DNA of 64,000 bases, from the NCBI RefSeq assembly GCF_046844695.1, contig NZ_CP177354.1, positions 620,001-684,000 on the forward strand, read 5' to 3'. Position 1 is the stretch's first letter. Every line of letters begins with the position of its first letter. The notes under the pieces are model-generated. The model saw only the letters and a program-made list of their open reading frames with translations. It had not been told where the DNA came from and did no database searches. Positions 34,128 through 44,100 of the stretch are shown here, one piece after another. The stretch comes from Pokkaliibacter plantistimulans. Lineage in GTDB: Bacteria; Pseudomonadota; Gammaproteobacteria; Pseudomonadales; Balneatricaceae. The position numbers and the translations under genes were made by a program.

Positions 34128-34146
34128 ATGTTAATGTTATTAACAT
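34128..34146. promoter_or_regulatory. palindromic operator between the RHH gene and sulP
   Basis: ATGTTAAT-GTT-ATTAACAT, a perfect 8-bp inverted repeat with a three-base centre. It touches the -35 hexamer of the sulP-directed promoter. A natural target for the divergent RHH protein. Confidence 0.6.
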
Positions 34147-34173
34147 TGAATGAATACTGTATAGGCATATAAT
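34146..34173 (+). promoter_or_regulatory. sigma-70 promoter toward the SulP gene
   Basis: -35 TTGAAT (34146-34151), 16-base spacer, -10 TATAAT (34168-34173). It lies 82 bases before the SulP start and is flanked by the palindromic operator. Confidence 0.6.
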
Positions 34174-34255
34174 TCTCATCACATGCTAACTGTACAGAAG
34201 GCGATACACAGCGCTGTCTGCGGTTGGCGCTTTCTCCTGCTGGAGACCTGTGATC

Positions 34256-36013
34256 ATGCCGCATCGCGCCCACCTGTTTTCCCTCCGTATTGGCCACGCC
34301 CTGCGTGAAAGCTGTCTGAATGAAACCTACAACCTGCAGCGACTGAGCAAGGATCTGCTGGCAGGTATCACCGTCGGTATCATTGCCATTCCGCTGTCCA
34401 TGGCGCTGGCTATCGCCAGTGGCGTTGCGCCGCAGTATGGCCTCTACACCGCCATCATCGCTGGTTTCCTGATCGCCCTGACCGGCGGTTCGCGCTATAG
34501 CATTTCCGGGCCGACCGCGGCCTTTGTCGTGATTCTTTATCCGGTGGCGCAGCAGTTTGGTCTGGGCGGGCTGTTACTGGCGTCCCTGCTGTCGGGGCTG
34601 ATTCTGATCCTGCTGGCGCTGCTGCGTCTGGGGCGGCTGATTGAATACATTCCCGAAGCGGTCACCCTGGGCTTTACCGGGGGGATCGCCGTGTCGATTG
34701 CCACCCTGCAGATCAAGGACTTCTTTGGCCTCAGCGTCGGCCAGTTGCCGGAGCGCTATCTGCCCAAGGTGGAGGCGCTGCTACTGGCGTTGCCGGGCAG
34801 CCACTGGCCCAGTGTGCTGGTGGCCGGGCTGACACTGGCGATCATGCTGCTGTGGCCAAAACTGAAAACACCGGTGCCTGCGCATCTGCCTGCGGTACTG
34901 GCCGGTAGCCTGCTGGCGCTGGCACTGAATCATCTGGGCTGGCAGGTGGATACCATAGGTTCGCGTTTCAGCTATGTGCTGGCCGATGGCTCTCAGGGGC
35001 AGGGTATTCCGCCGGTACTGCCGGAGCTGGCGTGGCCCTGGAGCCATCCGGGCGCGGATGGCAAGCCGCTGGCGTGGAGCTGGGCGATGGTGCAGGCGTT
35101 GCTGCCCTCGGCGTTTGCCATCGCCATGCTGGGCGCCATCGAGTCGCTGCTGTGTGCGGTGGTGCTGGATGGAATGACCGGCAAACGCCACAGCGCCAAC
35201 TCGGAACTGCTCGGTCAGGGTATCGGCAATGTCATCACCCCGTTCTTCGGCGGTATCACCGCGACGGCCGCCATTGCCCGTTCCGCTGCCAATTTCCGCG
35301 CTGGCGCCCAGTCGCCGCTGGCAGCGATGATCCATGCGCTGGTGGTGCTGCTGGCGCTGCTGAGCCTGTCACCGTTGCTGGCCTATCTGCCGATGCCGGC
35401 CATGGCGGCGCTGCTGCTGATGGTGGCGTGGAACATGAGTGAAGCCCCCAAGGCCGTGCATCTGCTGAAAACCGCACCACGCGGCGATGTGCTGGTATTC
35501 CTGACCTGTCTGTTGCTGACCATCCTGTTTGACATGGTGATCGCCATCACCGCTGGCATTCTGCTGGCAGCCGTGCTGTTCATGCAGGAAATGGCGGCGA
35601 TGACCCAAGTCACCGATATTACCGACGGCAAGCGGGTGCGGGATGCGCAGCTGCCAGCGGGCTGGCGGGTGTTCAAGATCAACGGGCCGCTGTTCTTTGC
35701 CGCGGCAGAGCGCATTTTTGGTGAGCTGGCCCAGCTGCATCGTCAGCAACAGCGCAGCGGCGAGCCCCTGCCCGGCATGATTCTGTATCTGGATGGGGTC
35801 ACGGTGCTGGATGCCGGTGGCCTCTCCGCCCTGCTCAAGCTGATGGATCAGTGTCGTCACGCCGGGGTCAGCCTGTGGCTGGCCGATATGCAGCAGCAGC
35901 CGCTGCGAACGCTCAGGCATGCGGGGGTGCGGCCCGAGCCGGGCGTGACGGCCTGGTTCCCGACCCTGCAGGCGGCGCTGGAACGTGCCGCGGCCCCCTC
36001 TGATCAGGCCTGA
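34256..36013 (+). CDS. SulP family inorganic anion transporter
   Basis: A 585-residue SLC26/SulP transporter of the inner membrane. It has about 10-14 hydrophobic segments (residues 25-430), with the family signature near LLAGITVGIIAIPLSMALAI and QYGLYTAIIAGFLIALTGGS, then SGPTAAFVVI. The C-terminal STAS domain (about 455-570) includes VFKINGPLFFAAAERIFGEL and ILYLDGVTVLDAGGLSALLK. Substrate could be sulfate, bicarbonate or a dicarboxylate; sequence alone does not say. The ATG at 34256 has GGAG ten bases upstream; a GTG at 34250 is the alternative. Likely controlled by the divergent RHH protein. Confidence 0.9.
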   Translation: MPHRAHLFSLRIGHALRESCLNETYNLQRLSKDLLAGITVGIIAIPLSMALAIASGVAPQYGLYTAIIAGFLIALTGGSRYSISGPTAAFVVILYPVAQQFGLGGLLLASLLSGLILILLALLRLGRLIEYIPEAVTLGFTGGIAVSIATLQIKDFFGLSVGQLPERYLPKVEALLLALPGSHWPSVLVAGLTLAIMLLWPKLKTPVPAHLPAVLAGSLLALALNHLGWQVDTIGSRFSYVLADGSQGQGIPPVLPELAWPWSHPGADGKPLAWSWAMVQALLPSAFAIAMLGAIESLLCAVVLDGMTGKRHSANSELLGQGIGNVITPFFGGITATAAIARSAANFRAGAQSPLAAMIHALVVLLALLSLSPLLAYLPMPAMAALLLMVAWNMSEAPKAVHLLKTAPRGDVLVFLTCLLLTILFDMVIAITAGILLAAVLFMQEMAAMTQVTDITDGKRVRDAQLPAGWRVFKINGPLFFAAAERIFGELAQLHRQQQRSGEPLPGMILYLDGVTVLDAGGLSALLKLMDQCRHAGVSLWLADMQQQPLRTLRHAGVRPEPGVTAWFPTLQAALERAAAPSDQA

Positions 36014-36154
36014 TGACGTCACACGGGTGAGAGTTGACAGTCGCGGTCGGGCAGTCGATGCTGCCGGAGCTGGAATTTAACTGAACACCAGTGCTATCAG
36101 CGGGCAGTGACCATCGTCTCTCTGCCCTAGGCATGACTGAATCTGGAGAGCGAT

Positions 36155-37162
36155 ATGCAGTTGTCACTGACAGACATCCGCGAACTGGCTGAGCGTATTT
36201 TGCGTCATCACGGTTTTACTGAAGGTCACGTGCAGGCGGTGGCCGATACCGTGGTACGTGGTCAACGGGATGAGTGTCATTCCCATGGGCTGTACCGCCT
36301 GCTCGGTATTGTTGCCACCCTCAAGGCTGGTAAAGGTGTTGCCGATGCGGAGCCTGAAGTGATTGATCACGCCCCTGCGGTGGTGAAGGTCAATGCGCAC
36401 GGTGGCTTCTCGCCGCTGTCTTTCCGTCAGGGGCTGCCGCTGCTGGTGGACAAGGCCCGCAGTGGCGGCATCGCGGCCATGGCCATTAACAACTGCGTGC
36501 ATTTCTCGGCACTGTGGGTAGAAATCGAAGCGCTGGTGGAGCAAGGGCTGGTCGCCATGGCGTTCACTCCCAGCCATGCCTGGGTGGCCCCGGCGGGCGG
36601 TCGCAAGCCGGTCTTTGGTACCAATCCGATCGCCTTTGGCTGGCCTCGTCCCGGTCATAACCCCTATATCTTTGACTTTGCCACCAGTGCCATTGCCCGT
36701 GGCGATATCGAGCTGCATCGTCGTGCTGACAAGCCCATTCCGCTGGGCTGGGGCGTGGATGCTGAAGGGCAGCCGACCACTGATGCTAATGCCGTGATCA
36801 ACGGGGGCTCCATGCTGACGTTCGGCGGCCATAAGGGATCGGCCTTGTCGGCCATGGTGGAGTTGCTGGCAGGGCCATTGATTGGCGACCTGACCAGTGC
36901 AGAGTCACTGGCGTTTGATGACGGCAGCCGTTCACTGCCCTATCACGGCGAGCTGCTGGTGGTGTTCGATCCCAAACGTTTCCTTGGTGATGACTGCGAT
37001 ACCCATCTGCTGCGGGCAGAAAGCCTGTTCGAGGGGATCATTGATGCGGGTGCCCGCTTGCCGTCACAGCGGCGCTATGAGGCACGTCTGCGCAGTGAGG
37101 CGCAGGGTGTGGAACTGCCGGATGCGCTCTATGCGGATCTGCTGAAATTACTGGAAGCCTGA
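36155..37162 (+). CDS. Ldh2 family NAD(P)H-dependent oxidoreductase, possibly piperideine/pyrroline-2-carboxylate reductase
   Basis: A 335-residue member of the malate/L-lactate dehydrogenase 2 family (not the Rossmann type). It carries the catalytic region DECHSHGLYRL, the nucleotide-binding VFGTNPIAFGWPRPG and FDFATSAIARGDIELH, and GGHKGSALSAMVELLAGPL. Several members with this set reduce delta1-piperideine-2-carboxylate or delta1-pyrroline-2-carboxylate in D-lysine, D-proline or hydroxyproline catabolism (DpkA), and the length fits. Others are malate, sulfolactate or ureidoglycolate dehydrogenases. No pathway neighbour decides between them. It follows SulP by 141 bases in the same direction. 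Confidence 0.82.
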   Translation: MQLSLTDIRELAERILRHHGFTEGHVQAVADTVVRGQRDECHSHGLYRLLGIVATLKAGKGVADAEPEVIDHAPAVVKVNAHGGFSPLSFRQGLPLLVDKARSGGIAAMAINNCVHFSALWVEIEALVEQGLVAMAFTPSHAWVAPAGGRKPVFGTNPIAFGWPRPGHNPYIFDFATSAIARGDIELHRRADKPIPLGWGVDAEGQPTTDANAVINGGSMLTFGGHKGSALSAMVELLAGPLIGDLTSAESLAFDDGSRSLPYHGELLVVFDPKRFLGDDCDTHLLRAESLFEGIIDAGARLPSQRRYEARLRSEAQGVELPDALYADLLKLLEA

Positions 37163-37196
37163 TAGCCTGATCGCCTGCTGATCGTGCAGACCGATG

Positions 37197-37221
37197 ACAC
37201 CTCTGCCTGAGGCAGAGGTGT
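37197..37221. terminator. hairpin between Ldh2-family gene and GFA gene
   Basis: ACACCTCTGCC-TGA-GGCAGAGGTGT, a perfect 11-bp stem with a three-base loop, between convergent genes. There is no T-tract, so termination is inferred from position and stability. Confidence 0.6.
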
Positions 37222-37274
37222 GCTGGACAGCGGTGCGCTGGAGAGAACATCAGCGCTATCCGCTGGGGAAGCGG

Positions 37275-37697
37275 TCAGATATCCGGGCCGTTATCGTCGA
37301 AACGCGGCAGCATATCGCCGATCTGCAGCCACGGGCGCTTGCTGGCACACCAGATGTGGTACTGCGGTTTGATCTGATCGGGGTCATCCAGGCTGGGCAT
37401 GGTGACATCCAGATGATCCTGACCTACGGTGCGGAACACCAGATGGGTGCCGCAGTGAGGGCAGAATTCGCGCAGGCTGCGGCTGGAGGAGTGATACTCC
37501 GCCGGCGTGCCGGAGGTATAGCGGAAGTGGCTGTCGGCACAGGTCAGCCAGGCCATCATCGGTGCACCACTGGCGCGCTGACACAGGCGGCAGTGGCAGT
37601 AACCGGCATCAATCACCTGACCGCTGACTTCATAGCGCAGTTCTCCACACAGGCAACCGCCCGTCAGGCGTGTGGAGGCATTGCTGTTCAGGGGCAC
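37275..37697 (-). CDS. GFA (CENP-V/Gfa-like) zinc protein
   Basis: A 140-residue member of the GFA family, named for glutathione-dependent formaldehyde-activating enzyme though most members have no proven activity. The zinc cysteines are visible: GGCLCGELRYEV, GYCHCRLCQRASGAP and FCPHCGTHLVF. The start is a GTG at 37697 preceded by AGGAGG at six bases; the open frame upstream of it is GC-rich and unlike the family. It lies between convergent and same-strand small genes with no functional link. Confidence 0.85.
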   Translation of the reverse strand: MPLNSNASTRLTGGCLCGELRYEVSGQVIDAGYCHCRLCQRASGAPMMAWLTCADSHFRYTSGTPAEYHSSSRSLREFCPHCGTHLVFRTVGQDHLDVTMPSLDDPDQIKPQYHIWCASKRPWLQIGDMLPRFDDNGPDI

Positions 37698-37813
37698 GGA
37701 GCACCTCCTGTAAAACCCTAAATTATGTTTGATCTTCGCCCGTGCGCACCCGCCGGGACGGGAAGGTCTTGTCACGCCGGGTGGCTGGCGCGCAGCAGTT
37801 CGTGAACCGCGGC

Positions 37814-38221
37814 TTACATCACCAGCATCAGGTGGCAGACCATGCCTTCGCTTTCCGCCTGACTCAGCACCTGCTGCACATGGCTCAGCTCGCGGATCGC
37901 CTGCTCGGTGTCTTCTGCCAGCACTTCGCCGTTGGCCTGCAGATGGGCCAGCAGGGCGTTGACGGTCAGCAGACACTCCTTGGGATAGAACCACTCGGCT
38001 TCGTCGTTGTCCCAGGTTTCTTCATCATCGTCGAAATGATCACCGTCATTGAGCTGATACTGCAGGTCGGTGTCATCGAAATAGGCAGACAGCGGCACCT
38101 GATCCAGCGCTTCGGCCAGATCGTCCAGCGCCTCAATCTCTTCATAGAGGGTGACCAGATCGGTTTTGTCGGGCTGGCGACCCTGCAGGCCGCCCAGATT
38201 GATCCACAACCTCATGCTCAT
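37814..38221 (-). CDS. hypothetical acidic protein
   Basis: A 135-residue cytosolic protein I do not recognise. It begins MSMRLWINLGGLQ, has a strongly acidic middle (about 40-75, with DGDHFDDDEETWDNDEAEWF) and a helical C-terminal half (TVNALLAHLQANGEVLAEDT followed by EQAIRELSHVQQVLSQAESE). No signal peptide, membrane segment, cysteine cluster or enzyme motif is seen. Codon use matches the surrounding genes, so it appears native. It is 116 bases upstream of the GFA gene on the same strand. The second ATG (38215) is an alternative start. Confidence 0.6.
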   Translation of the reverse strand: MSMRLWINLGGLQGRQPDKTDLVTLYEEIEALDDLAEALDQVPLSAYFDDTDLQYQLNDGDHFDDDEETWDNDEAEWFYPKECLLTVNALLAHLQANGEVLAEDTEQAIRELSHVQQVLSQAESEGMVCHLMLVM

Positions 38222-38342
38222 GCTGTACTTCTCTCATATTGCTGTGTCGGCCTGATCGCCGGGATGCCGCATCATAGCGGCAGTTCTGTCGGAGTGCACG
38301 GGGCGCCGGTCGTCAGGGTGTTTCAGCGTGCTGCCAGTGCGA

Positions 38343-38735
38343 TTACTGCTCGTACAGCTCCAGCGGCAACCCGTCCGGGTCACTGAAAAACACAAAGCGT
38401 TTGCCGGTCAGGTCATCCACCCGCACCGCTTCCACCTCTATGCCCGCATCCAGCAGCACCTGCCGTGCGGTGCTGACATCCTCAACGGCAAAAGCCAGGT
38501 GGCGCAGGCCCTGCGCTTCCGGCCAGGACGGGCGAACGGGAGCATCAGGAAAGGAGAACAGCTCGATCTGATAGTGGCCGTTCACCGCCAGGTCCAGTTT
38601 CCAGGAGTCACGGGTAGCGCGGTAGGTTTCCGCTACGACCGTCAGCCCCAGTACTTCAGTATAGAAGGCTCTGGAGCGGGCATAATCGCTGCAAATGATG
38701 GCAACGTGATGAATATGATTTAATTTCAGGCTCAT
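38343..38735 (-). CDS. VOC family protein (glyoxalase/YaeR-like)
   Basis: A 130-residue vicinal-oxygen-chelate protein with two beta-alpha-beta-beta-beta modules. Metal-ligand candidates are in HIHHVAIICSDYARSRAFYT, the middle YQIELFSFP, LRHLAFAVED and the C-terminal FFSDPDGLPLELYEQ. The sequence resembles the YaeR/SMU.1112c subgroup rather than glyoxalase I proper, and its substrate is unknown. It is downstream of the proline iminopeptidase gene, separated by a 12-bp hairpin. Confidence 0.82.
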   Translation of the reverse strand: MSLKLNHIHHVAIICSDYARSRAFYTEVLGLTVVAETYRATRDSWKLDLAVNGHYQIELFSFPDAPVRPSWPEAQGLRHLAFAVEDVSTARQVLLDAGIEVEAVRVDDLTGKRFVFFSDPDGLPLELYEQ

Positions 38736-38763
38736 TGGCGTCTATCTGCTGTAGGTATGGCCT

Positions 38764-38804
38764 GCCTCTGTGGCCCGCAAGGCGACGGAGCAGGCCACAG
38801 AGGC
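38764..38804 (-). terminator. hairpin between pip and the VOC gene
   Basis: GCCTCTGTGGCC (38764-38775) and GGCCACAGAGGC (38793-38804) form a perfect 12-bp stem with a 17-base loop, 41 bases downstream of the pip stop codon. No T-tract. Confidence 0.5.
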
Positions 38805-38844
38805 GGCGGGCGGTGTGGGCGTGCATGGCCCGGGTTAACACAGG

Positions 38845-39807
38845 CTATGAGTGTGATAAACCGGCAAAGCGGTCGGTCGCACGGATCAGCGCATCAAGAA
38901 TACCCGGCTCGTTGAAGGCATGGCCTGCATCATCAATGATCTGATAATCCGCCTGTGGCCAGGCCTTGTGCAGTTCCCACGCCGTTCTGGCCGGGGTGCA
39001 GACGTCATAGCGGCCCTGAATGATCACACCCGGAATATCTTTCAGGCGCGCGGCATTAGCGATCAGCTGACCCTCTTCCATCCAGCCTGCGTTGACGAAG
39101 AAGTGGTTCTCGATGCGGGCGAAGGCCAGCGCGAAGTGATCTTCGGAGAAATGCGAAACATTGCCCGCATCCGGCAGCAGGCGGATGGTGCTGCCTTCCC
39201 AGGTGGCCCAGGCTTTGGCCGCGACCTGACGGGCATGTTCATCGTCACCGGTCAGCAGGCGGCGATAAGCGGCCATCAGATCGTGACGATCCGGTACCGC
39301 GATGGGGGCGAGGAAACCTTCCCACAGATCGGGGAACAGCCAGGAAGCGCCTTCCTGGTAGTACCACAGCAGCTCGTCACGGCGCAGGGTGAAGATGCCG
39401 CGTAACACCAGCTCCGACACGTGCTCGGGGTGGGTTTCGGCATAGGCCAGCGCCAGCGTGGAGCCCCAGGAGCCACCAAAGACCTGCCATTTTTCATAAC
39501 CGCACATCTGCCGCAGACGTTCGATATCGGCGACCAGATCCCAGGTGGTATTGGCGTCCAGACAGGCATGGGGAATCGAGCGGCCACAGCCGCGCTGATC
39601 AAACAGCAGAATGTCATAGTGATCGGGGTTGAACAGCTGACGATGGGCGGGTGAGCACCCTGCACCGGGGCCACCGTGCAGAAAGACCACCGGTTTGGCG
39701 CCGGGCGTACCGCAGCGTTCCCAGTAGACATGGTGGCCATCGCCGACATCGAGCATGCCGTGGGCATAGGGTTCAATCGCCGGGTAGAGGGTGCGCAGAG
39801 AGGACAT
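38845..39807 (-). CDS. pip: proline iminopeptidase
   Basis: An alpha/beta hydrolase (peptidase family S33) that removes N-terminal proline from peptides in the cytosol. The 320-residue sequence has the oxyanion region HGGPGAGCSP, FDQRGCGRS, nucleophile Ser113 in GGSWGSTLALAYA, then VIIQGRYDVCTP (Asp) and DDAGHAFNEPG (His) completing the triad. Length and motifs match the proteobacterial Pip of about 315 residues. It is read on the minus strand away from the palindromic repeat element. Confidence 0.93.
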   Translation of the reverse strand: MSSLRTLYPAIEPYAHGMLDVGDGHHVYWERCGTPGAKPVVFLHGGPGAGCSPAHRQLFNPDHYDILLFDQRGCGRSIPHACLDANTTWDLVADIERLRQMCGYEKWQVFGGSWGSTLALAYAETHPEHVSELVLRGIFTLRRDELLWYYQEGASWLFPDLWEGFLAPIAVPDRHDLMAAYRRLLTGDDEHARQVAAKAWATWEGSTIRLLPDAGNVSHFSEDHFALAFARIENHFFVNAGWMEEGQLIANAARLKDIPGVIIQGRYDVCTPARTAWELHKAWPQADYQIIDDAGHAFNEPGILDALIRATDRFAGLSHS

Positions 39808-40390
39808 GGATTACTCCTTGGTTGAGCAATACGGTGCAGGCAGAGAGTGAGAGTGCCCGAGCAGGTCAAACTAGGTTACCCGGGCAGCAAGAGCAAGGGA
39901 GAATAACTATTCCTGTTTACCGTCAGAGCAGATGACAAGTACTGCTGAGCATCTGTCACCCACAGCGGGAGCAGGCAGCAAGTACCGACATTCTGTTACC
40001 TGAATAGCGCCGATCACTGGCGCGGAATTTCCAACTGTTGCAATGCTTAAGGGTCTATAAGCAAGGGCTTGGAATTGCCCGGCAAAACCTTAATCCTTAG
40101 CAGGTTGTTGAAAATCTATCTGTGTTGCCGAATACCGCGTCAAAAACAGGCTCAAAATGCTCATTTAGTTCACTAAACTCCGCTTTTTCGCCTGTTTTTT
40201 CCTTGTCTCGGCTGCCTCGATAACGTTTTTCAACAGCCTGTTAGAACGTGGTCATGCTTCAGCACACGTTGCCTGATCACTGTTTGTTTTCGTTCTCTGT
40301 CGTTTTCTGTTCCCGCTGTCCTGCAGTCTCATCCACCGCTGCAGTCTCCGGCCGACCCCCTCTGCAGAAACGCCGCCTGAGGAGTTGCCT
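39808..40390. other. intergenic region with the palindromic element
   Basis: These 583 bases between divergent pip and the MauE/DoxX-like gene contain no gene. The left 290 bases should hold the pip promoter; I see no clean hexamers. The right part is occupied by the 140-bp palindromic element at 40101-40240 and then the leader of the next gene. Confidence 0.6.
40101..40240. mobile_element. 140-bp MITE-like palindromic element with 4-bp direct repeats
   Basis: The element starts CAGGTTGTTGAAAA and ends TTTTTCAACAGCCTG, terminal inverted repeats of at least 14 bases with one mismatch. The whole element is an imperfect palindrome centred near 40170 (TTTAGT-TC-ACTAAA), including AAAAACAGGC and GCCTGTTTTT. 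It is flanked by TTAG on both sides (40097-40100 and 40241-40244), which looks like a target duplication. It has no coding capacity. A non-autonomous insertion element is the best reading; a 4-bp YTAR-type duplication would fit an IS5-like transposase, but no parent element is in the window. Confidence 0.72.
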
Positions 40391-40957
40391 ATGGACCACA
40401 GCTATGACAAATCAGCCATGGCCACTATGACGAAGCCCCCTGTTTCCCCTGCTGCCAGCCCTGCCCGGCTGCAGGATGGTATCCCGCTGCTGGCGGTGAT
40501 CATGCTGACGGCACTGGCTGCCAGTGCCAAACAATGGGCCTATCCCGGCCCCTGGGAAATGCTCGGCTGGCTGCATGACTTTGTCGGCCTGCTGCTGTTG
40601 CTGATGGCGATGTTCAAGGTGTTTGATCTGGACAACTTTGTCAGCAACTTCACCCGCTTCGATTTTCTCGGCAGGCACCTGCGCCTTTATGCCTACCTCT
40701 ATCCGGCACTGGAGGTCGTGCTGGGCATCGGTCTGCTCAGTCACTATCAGCCGGAAATCATGTATATCGCCACGGCGACGCTGCTGAGCTTCAGTGCGCT
40801 GGGTATTTGTGACGCGCTGATTCGCGGGCTGGATATTGGCTGCCCCCATCTTGGCCGTCTGCTGGGCGTGAGGCTGTCGCTGTTCACTCTGCTCGAAGAG
40901 GTGGCCATTGCCCTGCTGGCGCTGATGATGCTGGTGATCTATCTGCCGTCGGTGTAG
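40391..40957 (+). CDS. MauE/DoxX-like integral membrane protein
   Basis: A 188-residue inner-membrane protein with four hydrophobic segments (about 30-46, 60-75, 100-125, 160-185). The segment FKVFDLDNFVSNFTRFDFL followed by YAYLYPALEVVLGIGLL matches the pattern of MauE/DoxX-type proteins, which are linked to membrane redox or disulfide chemistry. The physiological role is not known here. Translation starts at the ATG at 40391 after GAGGAG. It stands alone, 207 bases before the rhs gene, with no visible link to it. Confidence 0.7.
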   Translation: MDHSYDKSAMATMTKPPVSPAASPARLQDGIPLLAVIMLTALAASAKQWAYPGPWEMLGWLHDFVGLLLLLMAMFKVFDLDNFVSNFTRFDFLGRHLRLYAYLYPALEVVLGIGLLSHYQPEIMYIATATLLSFSALGICDALIRGLDIGCPHLGRLLGVRLSLFTLLEEVAIALLALMMLVIYLPSV

Positions 40958-41164
40958 CGGTCAGTACATCCACCTACGTTCACCCGGCAGCAGGCAAAAG
41001 GCTCGCTGCCGTTGACACTCCCTTGACCTTGTCCCTACACTCCCTGCGCTTCTTTTTTGGTCAACAGGAACCGGCAATGGATAGCGCCCCGGCCCTGCTG
41101 ATCTGTCAGATTGTTCTGCGTCCAGGCTGCGTTGTATGGATAGCCTGAGGTACATGGAGTGCCT

Positions 41165-44100
41165 ATGCTGCATATTTCCTTTCAGGACCGTACCGGTACG
41201 GTACTGGTGCTGACTGATTCCCCCAGTTGTGCCCCCGGATTACCCCGCGTCCCTGCTGCACGCCTGCAGGACCTGCCCGAGACTGCCCGTCAGGCCCTGA
41301 ATATGGCTCTGGACGCCATTGGCGACAGTGCTGCCAGCCGCACCAGCACGGCTCAGCTGGCACAGGCGGCGGCTTCTGCGGTCGATCAGGGCCGACTTTA
41401 TCTTTTTGCCAGTAACCCTGCCCCCACCAGCAACAGCCATGGTCGCGGATATGCCGCCATCATCCCCAAAGCAGTGGCGTTACCCGCCGGTTTTATGGCC
41501 GGTGGTGAGAGTGGTGGCCTCACCGGCGGCTTCAATCCTCTGGCGACGGCGGGCCCCAGTACGGCCTTCAGTCAGGTAGCAGGGGGGCTGGGTATCGCCG
41601 CGCAGGTGAAGAACATGGCGGATGATGGCTTCAGTGCTCTGGGCACGGTGGCCATGAATCTGACCGGTGCTGAGGTGATGGAGCTGCCCCCCATCGTGGT
41701 GACGGCCTGCGATGTACCGCTGGATGAACAGGATTATCTGGGTGATCCGGTTTCCCTCAGCAGTGGCGAGGAAGTGCTGCGACTGGTGGATGCGCGCCTG
41801 CCCGGCAAGGATGGTCTGCTCTGGCAGCGCCTCTATCGCTCACGCCTGAGTGATGTCGATCTGGGGATGGGGCGCGGCTGGCGCACACCCTTTCATGTAC
41901 GGATTGAAGAAGGTCGCGGTCAGGACAGTGACAAGCTGATCTATGTCGACGAAGACGGACGCCGCATTGCCTTCAGCATGGTCGGCACCGGCGGCATCAG
42001 CTATCAGATGGCGGAAGGGTTACGTCTCAGCCGCCGTTTCGAGGCACATCGTGGTGACGATGAGCTGGTGATCTACTTTGCCGATGGCCACCTGAAAAGC
42101 TTTCGCCGCCATAAACGCAGCGGCCCCTGGCGTCTGCACCTGTGGCTGACGCCCCATACCAGCAGCTGGCGCTGCCACTACAACGAGCAGCAGCGGCTGC
42201 AGCGTATCCGGCTGGATCAGCGTCTCGAACTGCGGCTCTACTATGAGCCGGGCAGGCATGACGCCAAAAAGCAGGATCCGAACTCGCCGGATCACCGTCA
42301 TCATCTGCTGCAGGTGCATCACTTCCGGCTGGGAGATGACCCGGACAATGATGATCAGGCCGAGCGCGTGGCAGTGGTCGCCCGCTACACCTACAGCGCT
42401 GACGGCGAGCTGCTGAGTGCCACTGACCAGCATGGGCGCACCGAACACTACGAATATGAGCAGGGGCTGCTGACCCGTCGCACCCTGCCCAGTGGCTACG
42501 TCCACCACCTGCTGTGGCAGGGTGGCGGCATCCATAGTCGTTGTGTTGAGCAGTACGGCGACGACAAGTCCTTTCACTACCGCATGCTGTATGACGAGGC
42601 GCAGCGGCAGGCGCAGGTTACTCAGGCAGACGGCCAGCAGTGGCAGTATCACTACACCCCCGACTGGCAGCTGCAGCGGCGAGTGGCACCGGATGGCGGT
42701 GAGGAGCAGTACCACTACGACGAGCAGCAGCGGCTGTGTCTGCATATTGATGCGGATGGTCATCATCACCGCTATTGCTACGATGAGCTGGGCCGCCTGA
42801 GCGAAGAACGTCACGGCGAGCAGCATCTGTACCATCGTTACAACGATCTCGGCCAGCGTATTGCGACGGCAGATGCGCTTGGCTTCCACTTCGTGCGTAG
42901 CTTCGATGCCAGTGGCCTGTTGCTGGAAGAACGGCAGGGCGTGGCGCTGGATGAGCTGCAGGCGCCGTCAGCACAGGCGCGCAGCGTGCGTTATCAGTAC
43001 GACAGCCCGGCTCAGGTGCTGAGCCAGCTGCAGGGTGCCGGGCAGATTCCGCTGGCGTTTGGCTACCGCGTCAATACGGTGCGCAAGGTGGGCGAGCCGG
43101 AGTTCCATAACCAGCCCGGCTGTCCGCTGGTGGCACAACAGGGCCCGGCGGTGTGGAAGTACAGCTACACCCCGCAGGGGCAGCTGAACGCCCTGCTCAC
43201 CCCCGCGGGTGAAGTCATCAGCTATCTCTACGGCAACAACGGCCAGATCGAGCGCTGTAGCCGCTTCCCGCTGGGTGACAAGGCGCTGGCCGAGCATACC
43301 CGCTATCGCTATGACGACGCCGGGCGACTGGTACAGCTCACCGCAGCTGATGGCAGCATCGAGCAGATCAGCTACAACGGCCATTACCAGCCCAGTGCTC
43401 TGACCCAGGCCGATGGCAGCAGTCTGCATCTCAGCTATGACACGCTGCGCCAGCTGACCGGTCTGTTACGCAGCGACCATGCCTTCTACCGTCTGCATTA
43501 CGATGCCTGTCAGCGACTGATCCAAAGTGAACATTTCGATGAGCGTCAGCGCCACTATCGCTGGAGCCCCGGTGGTCAGCTGCTGGAGATACGTGAAGGC
43601 AAGGCGGGCTATGCGGACACGGTGCGTATCGAGCTGCAGCGTGATGCGCTGGGCAACATGGTGCGTCGCCATACCTATCTGGGCAGCCGCCAACCACAGC
43701 CCGACAGCAGTGATGACTACCATTATGATCAGCGCAGCCGTCTGACCGGTGCCCATAACGAGGCCGCCCGTCTGGCGCAGCAGTGGCTGCCCGACAATCG
43801 CCTGAGTGCGGCGCAGGGCTGGATCAAAGACGGCATGCACGAACTGCACGAGTGGCGGCTGGGCTGGCAGTACGATGCTCAGGGCCGCCTGCAACACCTG
43901 CAGCTGGCAGACGGATCGCAGCTGACCCGTCACTATGATCATTTCCACCGCCTGACCGGCCTGAGCTATCAGGGGCAGCGGGTGCTCAGCCGCAGCCTGA
44001 ATGCCTTCGGCAGTGAAGAGGAACGGTACGCTGGCGAGACCAGCACTGCACCGGCCGGGGCGTTACTCCGTCAGGGCTATGACTGTCGTAATCGCCTGCT

